From an uncultured Lachnospiraceae bacterium (GTDB lineage: Bacteria > Bacillota > Clostridia > Lachnospirales > Lachnospiraceae), in contig CATLBW010000008.1 in assembly GCA_949879775.1 (NCBI GenBank), positions 1 through 38,972 on the forward strand: a stretch of DNA of 38,972 nt. The letters run 5' to 3'. Numbering within the stretch: the stretch's first letter is position 1; the number at the start of each line of letters is the position of its first letter. The position numbers were made by a program, and so were the translations under genes. Of the stretch, positions 23,525 to 33,589 are shown in pieces. The notes beneath the pieces are model-generated. The model was not told where the DNA came from. It did no database searches and worked only from the letters and a program-made list of their open reading frames with translations.

Positions 23525-24955
23525 ATGATGGGGAAAACAAAATTTTTGCAGGAAGGGTTCCTCTTGTCCACAGAGACGGCGCGCGATTTGTACCATAATT
23601 ATGCACAGAAGCTGCCCATTATTGATTACCATTGCCATATTAACCCCAAGGCGATTGCCGAGGACTGGCAGTTTGACAATATGACGCAGGTATGGCTTTA
23701 TGAGGATCACTATAAATGGCGGCAGATGCGCAGCAACGGTGTGGAAGAAACATATATCACCGGGGACGCCACAGATTATGAAAAATTTTATAAGTGGGCG
23801 CAGACTTTGGAAAAAGCCATCGGAAACCCTCTCTACCACTGGAGCCATATGGAACTGTGGCGTTATATTGGCTATGATGGCGTCCTCAATGAAAATACGG
23901 CAAAAGACGTCTGGCGGTTATGTGAAGAGCGGCTTGCGCAGGAAGATATGAGTGTCCGCGGGATTATACGAGCGTCTGATGTGAAGCTGATGTGTACCAC
24001 GGACGACCCGGTGGATAGCCTATGCTGGCACCGGGCAATTGCCAAGGATGATACGGTAGGCTTCAAGGTGCTTCCCACTTGGCGCCCTGACCGCGCCCTG
24101 TCTATTGAAAAGCAGGATTTTGCAGCTTATATGGACGAACTTTCCGCGGCTTCAGGTATTGTTATCGAGAATTTTGACGACTGGAAAGCAGCGTTAAAGG
24201 AACGGATGGACTATTTTGCCAAAATGGGCTGTGTGGTTAGCGACCATGGGCTTTTGTATGTGCCCTGGGAGCCGGCAAAGGAAGCGGAAGTTGAACGGAT
24301 TTTCCGCGCGCGCTTGCAGGGTGAGAAAATTTCCCGAAAAGAAGAATTAAAGTTTAAGACCAAAGCGCTTTTATGGCTGGGCAGGCAATACCAAAAACGC
24401 GGCTGGGTGATGCAGCTTCATTTCGGCGTGACCAGAAACAATAACACGAGGATGTATGAGGATCTTGGTGCGGATACCGGATTTGACGGTATTTATAACC
24501 GTGTGCCGATTACGAAGTTATCCTCCTATCTGGATGCATTGTGCCAGAACTATGCGCTGCCTAAGACAATCCTCTACAGTTTAAACCCTGGGGATAACGC
24601 GGCGTTGGGTGCCTTAATTGGATGTTTTCAGGAGGAAGGCGCGGCGGGCAAAATACAGCAGGGCAGCGCCTGGTGGTTTAACGACCACAAGCATGGCATG
24701 AGGGAACAGATGCAGTCCCTTGCCAGCCTGGGGCTTTTGGGGAATTTCATTGGTATGCTGACGGATTCCAGGAGTTTCCTGTCTTATACGCGCCATGAAT
24801 ATTTCCGGCGCATCCTCTGTGATTTGCTCGGCGGCTGGGTCGAACGCGGCGAATATCCCAATGACAAAGAGTGGCTGGGCGGCTTGGTTACAGATATCTG
24901 TTATAAGAATGCGGTGCGTTTTTTTGGCTTCTCGGATCTGGACCTCGAGGACTAA
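23525..24955 (+). CDS. uxaC: Glucuronate isomerase
   Basis: This 476-aa amidohydrolase-fold enzyme interconverts D-glucuronate and D-fructuronate (and galacturonate/tagaturonate). It has the HxH motif in IDYHCHINPKAIAEDW, followed by WLYEDHYKWRQMRSNGV, CTTDDPVDSLCWH, VMQLHFGVTRNNN and NDHKHGMREQMQ. The length is normal. There are two adjacent ATG codons (23525, 23528) and only a weak GGGG RBS, so translation is probably coupled to the upstream SDR gene. Last gene of the glucuronate operon, followed by a terminator-like hairpin. Confidence 0.94.
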   Translation: MMGKTKFLQEGFLLSTETARDLYHNYAQKLPIIDYHCHINPKAIAEDWQFDNMTQVWLYEDHYKWRQMRSNGVEETYITGDATDYEKFYKWAQTLEKAIGNPLYHWSHMELWRYIGYDGVLNENTAKDVWRLCEERLAQEDMSVRGIIRASDVKLMCTTDDPVDSLCWHRAIAKDDTVGFKVLPTWRPDRALSIEKQDFAAYMDELSAASGIVIENFDDWKAALKERMDYFAKMGCVVSDHGLLYVPWEPAKEAEVERIFRARLQGEKISRKEELKFKTKALLWLGRQYQKRGWVMQLHFGVTRNNNTRMYEDLGADTGFDGIYNRVPITKLSSYLDALCQNYALPKTILYSLNPGDNAALGALIGCFQEEGAAGKIQQGSAWWFNDHKHGMREQMQSLASLGLLGNFIGMLTDSRSFLSYTRHEYFRRILCDLLGGWVERGEYPNDKEWLGGLVTDICYKNAVRFFGFSDLDLED

Positions 24956-25030
24956 CCAGCATTTTTTCGATGATTCCCACGAGGCTTATCTGCTCTTCGC
25001 AGAAGAGGAGATACCGCCCCGGCGAGGGGG

Positions 25031-25063
25031 CAAATACCCTGCAGCTTAGCTGCGGGGTATTTG
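25031..25063. terminator. Long hairpin after the glucuronate operon
   Basis: A 15-bp stem (CAAATACCCTGCAGC with GCTGCGGGGTATTTG, one G-U) has a 3-nt loop. No long T-run follows. It is probably the operon terminator or a 3'-end stabiliser. Confidence 0.65.
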
Positions 25064-25173
25064 ATTTCCTCCCCGGAAAATGCCGTTTATCCCAGGGGTG
25101 TTGCCGCTGGGGTTATGGTTTGGTAAAATATCAATAGGTATTTCACACCAATTTAATATTAGGGAGGGAATTT

Positions 25174-28100
25174 ATGAAAGGAAATTGGAAGAAAATATCC
25201 CAGCGGGCGCTTAGCATATTATTGAGCGTTTCCATGCTTGCGTCCGTGGGGCAGGATTTATCGGCTGCCGCAATCAAAGAAAGCGGGGAGGAAGCCGTGG
25301 CGTTAAAGTCCTCGCGGATTGCAAAGGACAAACTGCCAGAAGGAGACTATATTTATTTTGGCGCTGCCGCTGCCGAAGTAGAGGAGCGGGGCACGTATAC
25401 ACTGCCCATCTACCGTGAGGGCAGCTTAGCAAAGGAAGCCAGCGTAACGGTAAATTCCATCGATATGACTGCCTTGTACGGAGAGGATTATGAAATCCTT
25501 ATGGATGGGATGGAGGAAACGGCGGATGGCAGCACCGTCCTGGAAAAGCAGTTCCGGGGCAAAGAATTTGTAGAGGAGAAAACAGCCTCTGATACAAGTT
25601 CCCTCGCCCGTTATAAGGAGGAGCAGGCCGGAGGCGTGCGCACTGTGCCGGACAGCGGCAGCGAAGCGCACCAGGGGATTACAGACGCTGTGATGGAGGG
25701 GCTGGTGGAAGGCTCTATGGAATGCCTGGACGCGTCTTCATCTTGCATTGTGCGCTTTGCGCCGGGGGAGGATGAGAAAATCTTCAAATTTAGAATCCTT
25801 GAAGACGATAAGAGCGAAGGCACGGAGGGTTTTTCCCTGCTGTTGACGGAAGCTCAGGGAGCGAAGGCGTATGAGGTTACTTCCGCTTCCATTACCATAA
25901 AGGATGATGAAAAGGAAGTGCGTTCGCAGGTATCGTTTACGCAGCCTTTCTATCAGTCAGAGGACGGCAAAGCAGCGCTCATTGTCACCAGGGAAGGCGC
26001 GGAGTACTCAGTCTGCGACATGACGTTGTATACCAGCGGCGACACTGCAAAGGCAGGCGAGAATTATGGGGAGAGGTACGAAACGCTTACCTTCTTTCCT
26101 TATGAGACAGAAAAAGAAATTGAAATCCCTGTTGCGGGGGAAGGGGCGTTTGACGTATGCCTTTCCGATTTAAAGGCATGCACCGAAGGGGAGCATATGA
26201 GGGCGCAGGTAACGATTGCCAGGGGTGCAGGTGAAGCTTCCTCGGAATCCGGGGAAGCGAAAGAAGCAGGCGAAGATTCCAAGGAAGCCGAGGAGACGAA
26301 GGAAGCCAGGGAAGCGAAAGAAGCAAGCAAAGATTCCGGGGAAGCCAGGGAAGCGAAAGAAGCAAGCAAAGATTCCAAGGAAGCCAGGGAAGCGAAAGAA
26401 GCAGGCGAAGATTCCAAGGAAGCCGAGGAGACGAAGGAAGCAGGCAGCGTGCTTCGTGCATCCGCTGACAAAGATGTGCAGTCTTTTGGCATCAGTATCC
26501 GCAGCGACGCAGAAGGGGCAAAGCCGGATGATAACAAAAGTTATTCCGTGGAGTACCGGATGGGGGAGAAAACTGGCAGGATTATGGATAATTCCTTCAG
26601 CCCTGCCGTGGAAGCAGGCACGTATTATTTTTCCGCGGATGCTGGGCATGGCGGTATCTTTACTTATAAGGACAGCTTCCTTAGCGGTTCCAAGCCGTGG
26701 GGCGCTGGACATTGGGAGTCTACTTACTATTTTAATAAAGAGGTTGCCGACCGCATGGACAATAACCATTTTGGCAAACTGGAATATTACCATACCACTA
26801 CCACAAAACAGGGAAGCTCCCGCACGGAGTCTGCACAGGAGATTCCCGGGGTATATTATCAGTATTTTGTCAACGACTGGCGTTCCAAAACGGGCTTTGG
26901 CGGTGGGCAGAGGGCAAAGCTTGAGATGACGACAGGCAGCAATTCGAACGTTGTCAGCGTAGACGGTGAGTTTGGCAGAAGCCAGAATAAGGCGCCGGTC
27001 AGGAATACGAGGGAAGGATTGTTAAAGGCGGTCGTATGGTCGGTGGATGAATATAAGAGCAAGACGCCGAAGAATTACATAGAGTTTTACGGTCTGTGCG
27101 CAATGTACAAGAAATTTAACGTCTCCTTACAGCCGATTGCGGCCAAACGGTTCCGTACGGGGACGGCGGACTCTTACTTAGAAACGAAGCCGGTGCAGAT
27201 GCAGTTAAAATGCGGCGCGCAGGTCTTGTATGACAATGATTCCAGGGATATCTATGCGAACCCTGACGAGAAGCAGTCCAATCTGGTGTTTACCGTGCAG
27301 GATACCCAGCTCGGTGGGCATAGCGGGAAATATGGGAGGATCACAGGGTACGAGCTGACGATTGACCCCAGTAGCGCAGATAAGAAAGTTACCGTCAAGT
27401 ACCCACAGGATTTTGTGTCCTGGCTTAAGGGCAAAAAGGGTCAATCCAATGCCAACGATAGCGTGAGTTTTTCCGCGGAGGCAGTGGAAAATGAGATTAA
27501 GAAAGTAAATGCCACCATGGACACCGTGCCTTACGACGGTTATTTCATCTATTGGGTTGACAGCATTCAAAAAGACACGAAAAGCGCGGGGCACGGCTAC
27601 AAGCAAATGCTTAAATTCAGGCCTATCATTGAGTATAATGACGTGACAGTGGAGGTGCTTTCCCCCAAGGGAGAAGGCAGCGGGCATTTTAAGGATTCCC
27701 AGCTTGCGAGGAATGGCAAGTACACATTCCATGCCGGGGATCAGCTTGACCTTTCCGCAGTGGCGGACAATATGGACAATTACCATGCGGCCGGTTATGA
27801 GGTGTCCGTCAACGGAGGCATTACCTACAATGCCATTACCGATGATTCCTATTTGATGTTAGAGACGGGGCAAAGCTACCTGATCCGTCCGATTATCATG
27901 GAGAATACAAATGCCATTGAGGTGCGTTTTAAGGATAAGGCGGAGGGTAAATTTGAAATACAAGGGCTGATTGATAAGAAGAAGCTGGAAGCATTCCCTG
28001 AGTACAAAGGCAAAAATATCCTTAACTTAAACCCTAAGGCATCGTCGGTGCAGGAGATGATGAAGCCGACTCCAGGCAAAGAGTATACAGTCCGGATTGC

Positions 28101-31100
28101 CGTGAAGGCACAGGAGTCAGGGACCATCAGCCGCCCGCAGGTTAAGATGAAGTCCAAGAACACCGTGTACACCACACAGGCATTTACGATGGTGGCGGCG
28201 GCGGACGCTGAAGATAATATTATAGAAGTGGGGCTTAAGTCCGTCAAAGAGTCTGAGATGCATGAATACCAGATATCGGGAAATCTCGTGTCGGCATTCG
28301 AGCCTATCCGCAGCACCGACATGGGTGAGGAAGAGCTTCCAGTCTCCAATTATACGCTGTCGGCAGGGACTGGCAAGCAGAGCAAGGACAAGGACGGGAA
28401 TTACCTGATAGAGTCCGTCAGCTCTTCCACGAACGACAAGGGGGCTTATAACCTTTTGGGCATACGCGGCTGTAAGGGGGACGTGATACCTGTCCTGATT
28501 TCCAACGGCATGATGAACGGGCAGGTGGTGGACGTCATGCTCACGGATTCCGCGCCCATAGGCAATGGGGCCTATCAGGTGACGCAGGGCAATACCAGGC
28601 TCAACTATCCTTATGATATGCCCAAAGTCACGAGCATTACTTACAGTTACGATAATAATGCCCACAACCAGAGCACGGATAACCGGGATAACGCAATACG
28701 GCTCTATGATGATACGCTGACAATAACGGCGAAAGTTAATCCTGCCCAAAGGGTTGTCAAGGAGGCGGTGTTTACCGTATACACGGTTACCGGGGTATGT
28801 ACGGAGTACCGGGTGAAGGAAAGCCCTGGCAATAAGAACACCTTTGAGTGCAGAATCCCCAAGATGCTGGATAACCTGCATAACGGCGACCGCGTAAAGG
28901 TGCGCCTGATTGATGAAGAAGTGAGGGTTGCTGAGAATGGGGAGACGATCTATGACGATGAAGGGCAGGAGATTACCGGTATGCCTGTGGAAATGCAGTA
29001 TCCTGATGTAGATACCGGGCTGGTGTTTTATGTTGAGAACGTGGTGTTAGCGCCCCAGACTTATGATATGGAGGATTCGACGCCTGTTAATGTCCCGCTT
29101 TTGGGGGCGACCTCCGCCAATGCCAATTCAGGGCTTATCAGTTATGGGAAGCTTAGGTGGGAGGGCGATACCGGGTATACGGTCCACGTGGGCATTGACG
29201 CCTTAATCAGCAGCATGGCAACGCCAAACACTGCCCAGAAGAAAGCGAAGCTCCAAAAATTTATCAATGATATTGACGACGTTTCGTCTGGCAAGAGCAG
29301 CGATACCACGGAAGACGTCATGTATAAAGCGTACAAGGATGACGACAAGGCGTCTTTGCAAAAGGCCACCCTCAAGCAGGAAAAGGCAGAGGTGGGGAAG
29401 ATGGTGGACAAGACGAAGGAAGACCCTGCAAGCAGCGCCAAGAAAGCGCAGGCAGGGCTGAACAGCGATGCGCTGATGGGTGTTGACGTAGGGTTTTTGC
29501 TGGCGTTCAATTATATTTATGACCCGGTGCGGCAGGAGTATATTTTTGCCGGGGGCGGCGTCTCCATCGGCGGCACTTTCACGTTCAACAAGACAATGTA
29601 TGTGGTGGTCGAGTGCGTCCCGTTCTTTTTGAACCTAAGCGGCACGATGCAGGCGGGAGTGGCAGTTTCTTATCCCTCGCAGGAAGGGAAAGATGCATTG
29701 ACAGCGGGAGATTTTGACTCCTATTCCGGCAATATCGCGGAACGCCTGACGCAGACGGTATCCACGCTGACGTTGATGTTTAACGTCAAGGGGCAGGCAG
29801 GCGTAGGGCTTTGCGGAATCGTTTCCGCCCGCGGCTATGCATCACTGAAAATACAGTTTGACGTGGGGATTGTCAATGCCAAGAGCGGCGCGTTAATTAG
29901 CGGCACGGGGGGCATCGGTTTCGATATGCTGATTTTGACTATGAATGTTGATATAGCGACTGCCACGATTGGTTTTGGCACGCTGGAGAAAAAGACCGGT
30001 TTTGATTTCTTTGGCGGGCTTATTGATGATAAAGACGTCCTGGCGGCAGACAGCGCCTCCCCATTCCGGCTGAATACACTGGGCCAAAAGGGGACGGTTT
30101 TACGGGATTACGGTGAGAAGGGGCAGCTTTCCATGCGTGAGTATACGGCGGGAAATGCAGATATGTCATCGTTTGGCGCCCCGAAGCCTACGCACCGCGC
30201 GACTTTGGAGCAGATTTCGGTAACGCCGCTTCTTGACAATGCCGCAGAGCGCACCAGGCCGCGCCTGATTCCTCTTGACGGCGACAGGAAGATGATGGTG
30301 TTTATCGGCAACCGTGGCAAAGGGGAACAGCAAAACAGCATGGCGCTTTATTATTCCGTATACGATGGCAGCCAGTGGTCGCAGCCGGCGGTTGTCTCGG
30401 AGGATGGCACAGTGGACTCGATGCCGGATATTTTAAGGGTAGGGAATAAAGCCATCATTGCCTGGGTAGACGCTGCCCGCAGCTTCAGCGCTTCGGAGAA
30501 GCCTGTAGGGAAGCTTAGCGAAATGGGCATTTCCATTGCCGTATATGATATCGCCTCCGGGCGGATGGGGCAGGAGGTCAGCCTGATAAAAGACGACGGG
30601 TATATGAATCTTTCCCCACAGCTCAATGTGGACGGGACGACGGTTTATTGCAGTTACATGAAGCGGGATTTAAAAGGAGCCAAGGAGGAAGACCTCCTGG
30701 ATTTCACGAAGATATATTCAACAATGGCTTATGTCTCCTATGACTATGAAAAACAGCGCAAGCAAGAGGAAACTTTGATAAAGATTACCCATGACACGAA
30801 GGCAGATCCCTTGGTGATGGATTATAATTCCGCCGTTGCCCAGATAGATGGGGATTCCTATATGGTGTCTACCTATACGGTAGACGAGGATGAAGACCTG
30901 AATACAGGCGAGGATAAGGAATTATACCTGCAAATCAGTAACCTTACAAAAGGAAGGAGTTATTACCCGCTGCGCATTTCCAGGGATAACGTCAGCCAGT
31001 CTGCCCCTAAGCTGACTGATATCGGCGGCATGGTCTATCTGACATGGTTAGACAGCGGCTATATTTTCCGGCTGCTGGATGTGACGAAGCTTTTAGGAGC

Positions 31101-33264
31101 ATTGTTTGATACCAGCGATAGTACGTTTTTTGTCCCTTCTGAGGATGGGACAGCAGAAAAGACGGTCACCATCGATAAGAGCGGCTATATTAATGGATAT
31201 GTGGATGGGACCGCCCAGAATAAAGGCTGGTATCGGAAAACCGCGCAGGATTTGGGGCTTGAGGCTGAGTATTACCAAGGCACTGTTTATGAGGAGCTTG
31301 CCCAGGATATTTTCCGTGCGGACAGCGCAAGCCTTGCCCAGAGGGAGGATGTTACCACCAGCATTGCCAATTACCAGTTGGTGACGAATGGGGATGACAT
31401 TTATATTTTCTTTACGGATTTTGGCGCGGAGGAGGATTCCACCGGCGTGGAGATTTATGGCGCAAGATACCAAAGGATGCTGGATGCACAAGAAACGGCA
31501 GGCAATGAAGCGGATGGAGGCGTTTTAGATGAAGGGGCCAAAAGCAGCGAAGAAGAAGGAGTGGATCAGAACTGGGGATTTGGCAAGGCCGTGCAGATTA
31601 CCAATAACAATAAAGTGATTGATGAATTAGACCTCTATATGACAGAGGACAGCCGGGTGAACGCCGTGTCCAATTATTTCGACCAGTGGATTGACGAAAA
31701 TGGCAAGATCCAGTATGGTGAGAACCAGCTCGTGGAAATTGAGTTTGGCACTACCAATTCCCTGGAAGTAGAAAATGACCTGCTCACTTTGCCTTCACGT
31801 TTGGTGGCAGGAGAGACAGACCAGATTTCCTTTGAGGTGAAAAATAATGGATTGTTAGATACTACCGGGTTTGACTATACCGTAGGCTTCGTTTTGGACG
31901 GCAGGGAGACGGTGATTGAGCAGAAGCATTTAGATGCTTCGCTGGCAGCAGGCGAGAGCATGGAAGTGATTGTCCCGTGGACAGTCCCGCAGGATATTGC
32001 AGGCGCAAGCATCCGTGTAACCATTGCCGAGAGCGATGTGGCCCAGGGCAGGCCAGTGACGGTGGAAAAGGAAGTTCCTTATGGAAGCAATGTGAAGTTC
32101 ACGGAAGCAGAAGCGCTTTGGAGAGGAAAGGAGCCGTATGTCCGGGCAAGGGTTATCAATACTGGAAATGCAGCTTCCGGGAAATACGAAGGCAAGTTAA
32201 TCATGATGGAGGAAGTGGAGCAAGACGGGCAGTCCAGCAAAGAGGAAGCAAAGGCTTATGCAGATTTTGAGGTCCCAGCGCTTTCTTCCGGCGAGGAGAA
32301 GATGATAGAGATTCCCTTCACCCCTGCTATAGAGGATTACAGCGCGCAAGGAGCCATTGATTTGAAGCTGAAGGCGCAGGATGCCAAAGGACAGAGCATA
32401 GAAGCGTATGGAAAACTTGTCGCATCCCGTCCAGTCTGCGCACAGATTAACAATGGGGAACAGACGATAAAGCTTACCGCAGGGAAAAAAGCTGCGCTTA
32501 CGGTAGAGGCCGCGCCGTGGAATGAGATTGCCGGGGAAGCTGCCTTCTATTCTTCTGACGAGCGTGTTGCCGTTGTGGACAAAAAGGGCAATGTCACCGG
32601 AATCAGCGCAGGAAAAGCAGATATTTACGCTTACTTTGTCAATGGCGGCGTTTCCGCATCCATTGGCGTGCAGGTGTCGGCAGCCAGCGTGCCCCCGGCG
32701 CCCAAACCAGCAGATGGCACGACGAAGATAAAATTGTCCCAAAACAGCGCGGTGATTGCCCCTGGCAAGACGAAAAAAATAAAATTCACGGCAGTCGCAG
32801 CTTCCGGCAGCAAGCCCAAGCCTGTCACGGCATCCGTGACCGGAACTAAGAGGGTAAAGGCAAAGGTAAAAGGTTCCTATGTGTCGGTTACAGCGGATAA
32901 AAAAGCCGTCAGGGGCTCTATGGCGTCAGTTGTGCTGAAATCCAGGAACGCTTCCGGCAAAATAGTAAAAGCGACTATCAAAGTGAAAGTCCAAAACAGG
33001 GTCAAGAAAGCTTCTGCGACGAAGAAGACCGTTAAGGTGAAAAAGGGCAAGACCGTCCAAGTGACGCTTAATGTGACGGAGGAAAATAAAAAGTACGCCA
33101 CAACCGATGAGGTAAAGGTTTCCTCTAGGATTGTGAATATGACAAAGGCGTCCGTAAAGAAGAAAAAGATTACAGTGTACCTGAAAGGGAAAAAGAAAGG
33201 AACGAAAAACGTTACGCTCCAGGTAGGCAAGAAAAAAGTAAAAGTCAGGATTCAGGTGCGCTAA
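25174..33264 (+). CDS. Giant secreted multidomain surface protein (2696 aa)
   Basis: The protein has a signal peptide (KGNWKKISQRALSIL, cleavage near LSAAA). Calx-beta-like modules (about 55-240 and 255-345, with GEDYEIL and AGENYGERYETLTF) are followed by a Glu/Lys/Ala repeat linker (about 356-426) and a long unassigned region. A Gly-rich beta region lies at about 1440-1620. A propeller-like region at about 1690-2090 has recurring P-x-L-x(4-6)-G then aromatic W/F-x-D motifs. A CARDB-like domain lies at about 2195-2290, a Big_2-like Ig domain at about 2430-2505, and two Lys-rich Ig-like modules run to the end. There is no LPXTG, SLH or choline-binding repeat, so retention may rely on the basic tail. 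GGAGGG precedes the start. It is a single gene between terminators; function is probably adhesion or glycan binding. Confidence 0.85.
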   Translation: MKGNWKKISQRALSILLSVSMLASVGQDLSAAAIKESGEEAVALKSSRIAKDKLPEGDYIYFGAAAAEVEERGTYTLPIYREGSLAKEASVTVNSIDMTALYGEDYEILMDGMEETADGSTVLEKQFRGKEFVEEKTASDTSSLARYKEEQAGGVRTVPDSGSEAHQGITDAVMEGLVEGSMECLDASSSCIVRFAPGEDEKIFKFRILEDDKSEGTEGFSLLLTEAQGAKAYEVTSASITIKDDEKEVRSQVSFTQPFYQSEDGKAALIVTREGAEYSVCDMTLYTSGDTAKAGENYGERYETLTFFPYETEKEIEIPVAGEGAFDVCLSDLKACTEGEHMRAQVTIARGAGEASSESGEAKEAGEDSKEAEETKEAREAKEASKDSGEAREAKEASKDSKEAREAKEAGEDSKEAEETKEAGSVLRASADKDVQSFGISIRSDAEGAKPDDNKSYSVEYRMGEKTGRIMDNSFSPAVEAGTYYFSADAGHGGIFTYKDSFLSGSKPWGAGHWESTYYFNKEVADRMDNNHFGKLEYYHTTTTKQGSSRTESAQEIPGVYYQYFVNDWRSKTGFGGGQRAKLEMTTGSNSNVVSVDGEFGRSQNKAPVRNTREGLLKAVVWSVDEYKSKTPKNYIEFYGLCAMYKKFNVSLQPIAAKRFRTGTADSYLETKPVQMQLKCGAQVLYDNDSRDIYANPDEKQSNLVFTVQDTQLGGHSGKYGRITGYELTIDPSSADKKVTVKYPQDFVSWLKGKKGQSNANDSVSFSAEAVENEIKKVNATMDTVPYDGYFIYWVDSIQKDTKSAGHGYKQMLKFRPIIEYNDVTVEVLSPKGEGSGHFKDSQLARNGKYTFHAGDQLDLSAVADNMDNYHAAGYEVSVNGGITYNAITDDSYLMLETGQSYLIRPIIMENTNAIEVRFKDKAEGKFEIQGLIDKKKLEAFPEYKGKNILNLNPKASSVQEMMKPTPGKEYTVRIAVKAQESGTISRPQVKMKSKNTVYTTQAFTMVAAADAEDNIIEVGLKSVKESEMHEYQISGNLVSAFEPIRSTDMGEEELPVSNYTLSAGTGKQSKDKDGNYLIESVSSSTNDKGAYNLLGIRGCKGDVIPVLISNGMMNGQVVDVMLTDSAPIGNGAYQVTQGNTRLNYPYDMPKVTSITYSYDNNAHNQSTDNRDNAIRLYDDTLTITAKVNPAQRVVKEAVFTVYTVTGVCTEYRVKESPGNKNTFECRIPKMLDNLHNGDRVKVRLIDEEVRVAENGETIYDDEGQEITGMPVEMQYPDVDTGLVFYVENVVLAPQTYDMEDSTPVNVPLLGATSANANSGLISYGKLRWEGDTGYTVHVGIDALISSMATPNTAQKKAKLQKFINDIDDVSSGKSSDTTEDVMYKAYKDDDKASLQKATLKQEKAEVGKMVDKTKEDPASSAKKAQAGLNSDALMGVDVGFLLAFNYIYDPVRQEYIFAGGGVSIGGTFTFNKTMYVVVECVPFFLNLSGTMQAGVAVSYPSQEGKDALTAGDFDSYSGNIAERLTQTVSTLTLMFNVKGQAGVGLCGIVSARGYASLKIQFDVGIVNAKSGALISGTGGIGFDMLILTMNVDIATATIGFGTLEKKTGFDFFGGLIDDKDVLAADSASPFRLNTLGQKGTVLRDYGEKGQLSMREYTAGNADMSSFGAPKPTHRATLEQISVTPLLDNAAERTRPRLIPLDGDRKMMVFIGNRGKGEQQNSMALYYSVYDGSQWSQPAVVSEDGTVDSMPDILRVGNKAIIAWVDAARSFSASEKPVGKLSEMGISIAVYDIASGRMGQEVSLIKDDGYMNLSPQLNVDGTTVYCSYMKRDLKGAKEEDLLDFTKIYSTMAYVSYDYEKQRKQEETLIKITHDTKADPLVMDYNSAVAQIDGDSYMVSTYTVDEDEDLNTGEDKELYLQISNLTKGRSYYPLRISRDNVSQSAPKLTDIGGMVYLTWLDSGYIFRLLDVTKLLGALFDTSDSTFFVPSEDGTAEKTVTIDKSGYINGYVDGTAQNKGWYRKTAQDLGLEAEYYQGTVYEELAQDIFRADSASLAQREDVTTSIANYQLVTNGDDIYIFFTDFGAEEDSTGVEIYGARYQRMLDAQETAGNEADGGVLDEGAKSSEEEGVDQNWGFGKAVQITNNNKVIDELDLYMTEDSRVNAVSNYFDQWIDENGKIQYGENQLVEIEFGTTNSLEVENDLLTLPSRLVAGETDQISFEVKNNGLLDTTGFDYTVGFVLDGRETVIEQKHLDASLAAGESMEVIVPWTVPQDIAGASIRVTIAESDVAQGRPVTVEKEVPYGSNVKFTEAEALWRGKEPYVRARVINTGNAASGKYEGKLIMMEEVEQDGQSSKEEAKAYADFEVPALSSGEEKMIEIPFTPAIEDYSAQGAIDLKLKAQDAKGQSIEAYGKLVASRPVCAQINNGEQTIKLTAGKKAALTVEAAPWNEIAGEAAFYSSDERVAVVDKKGNVTGISAGKADIYAYFVNGGVSASIGVQVSAASVPPAPKPADGTTKIKLSQNSAVIAPGKTKKIKFTAVAASGSKPKPVTASVTGTKRVKAKVKGSYVSVTADKKAVRGSMASVVLKSRNASGKIVKATIKVKVQNRVKKASATKKTVKVKKGKTVQVTLNVTEENKKYATTDEVKVSSRIVNMTKASVKKKKITVYLKGKKKGTKNVTLQVGKKKVKVRIQVR
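26241..26450 (+). repeat. In-frame 39-bp tandem repeats in the giant protein
   Basis: About four to five degenerate 13-residue units of the type EAREAKEASKDSK and EAKEAGEDSKEAE encode a charged, probably helical linker between the Calx-beta modules and the rest of the protein. Because 39 is a multiple of 3, other frames on both strands also stay open here. Confidence 0.85.
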
Positions 33265-33267
33265 TAT

Positions 33268-33317
33268 AAATCCCCTCCATCAGCCCATAGGCAGACCGGG
33301 CTGATGGAGGGGATTTT
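33268..33317 (+). terminator. Strong terminator of the giant protein gene
   Basis: AAATCCCCTCCATCAGCCC pairs perfectly with its complement at 33298-33316 around an 11-nt loop and ends in TTTT. Confidence 0.9.
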
Positions 33318-33339
33318 CGTGGGAATTTTGAAAACCCCA

Positions 33340-33374
33340 TTGACAAACACATGAGGTTAGTCTATACTAACTAA
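33340..33374 (+). promoter_or_regulatory. Consensus promoter with overlapping dyad, for the Feo-associated peptide
   Basis: TTGACA (33340-33345) and TATACT (33363-33368) are exactly 17 bp apart. GTTAGT-CTAT-ACTAAC overlaps the -10 box. The dyad resembles sites of DtxR/MntR-type metal repressors, which would fit an iron-transport accessory gene. The regulator assignment is inference. Confidence 0.7.
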
Positions 33375-33426
33375 AAAAGGAAACTATGATTGGATTGCAT
33401 CGGCAATCAAGAAACGGAGGTTTATG

Positions 33427-33579
33427 ATGGGAACGTTTGTGGTCGGCGCAGCCGTAGCCGCCCTTGTGGGCATGGCATGTTTCAGCCTGTATAAAGATAA
33501 AAAGAATGGGAAGCATTGCAGTGGGTGCAGCGGATGCAGCGGCGGCTGCCCTTCCTGCAGTAAAGGGAAGAACCCATAA
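33427..33579 (+). CDS. FeoB-associated Cys-rich membrane protein
   Basis: This 50-aa peptide begins MGTFVVGAAVAALVGMACF, a single transmembrane helix. A short basic stretch and a Cys cluster CSGCSGCSGGCPSCSKG follow, with five Cys spaced in CxxC-like patterns. This is the layout of the small FeoB-associated Cys-rich proteins encoded beside ferrous iron transporters. Here no feoA or feoB is in the window, so it is an orphan copy. GGAGG (33416-33420) is 6 nt before ATG 33427; the earlier ATG at 33424 is too close. A metal-sensing operator at the promoter is likely. Confidence 0.8.
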   Translation: MGTFVVGAAVAALVGMACFSLYKDKKNGKHCSGCSGCSGGCPSCSKGKNP

Positions 33580-33589
33580 AGTTGATTCC

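Noticed and set aside
26087..26929. Long open frames on both strands across the Glu/Lys/Ala repeat of the giant protein
   Set aside because: The 39-bp repeat keeps every frame in phase and its codon bias excludes stops. The products are low-complexity (for example repeated GKRKKQAKIP) with no RBS. They are shadows of the real gene.
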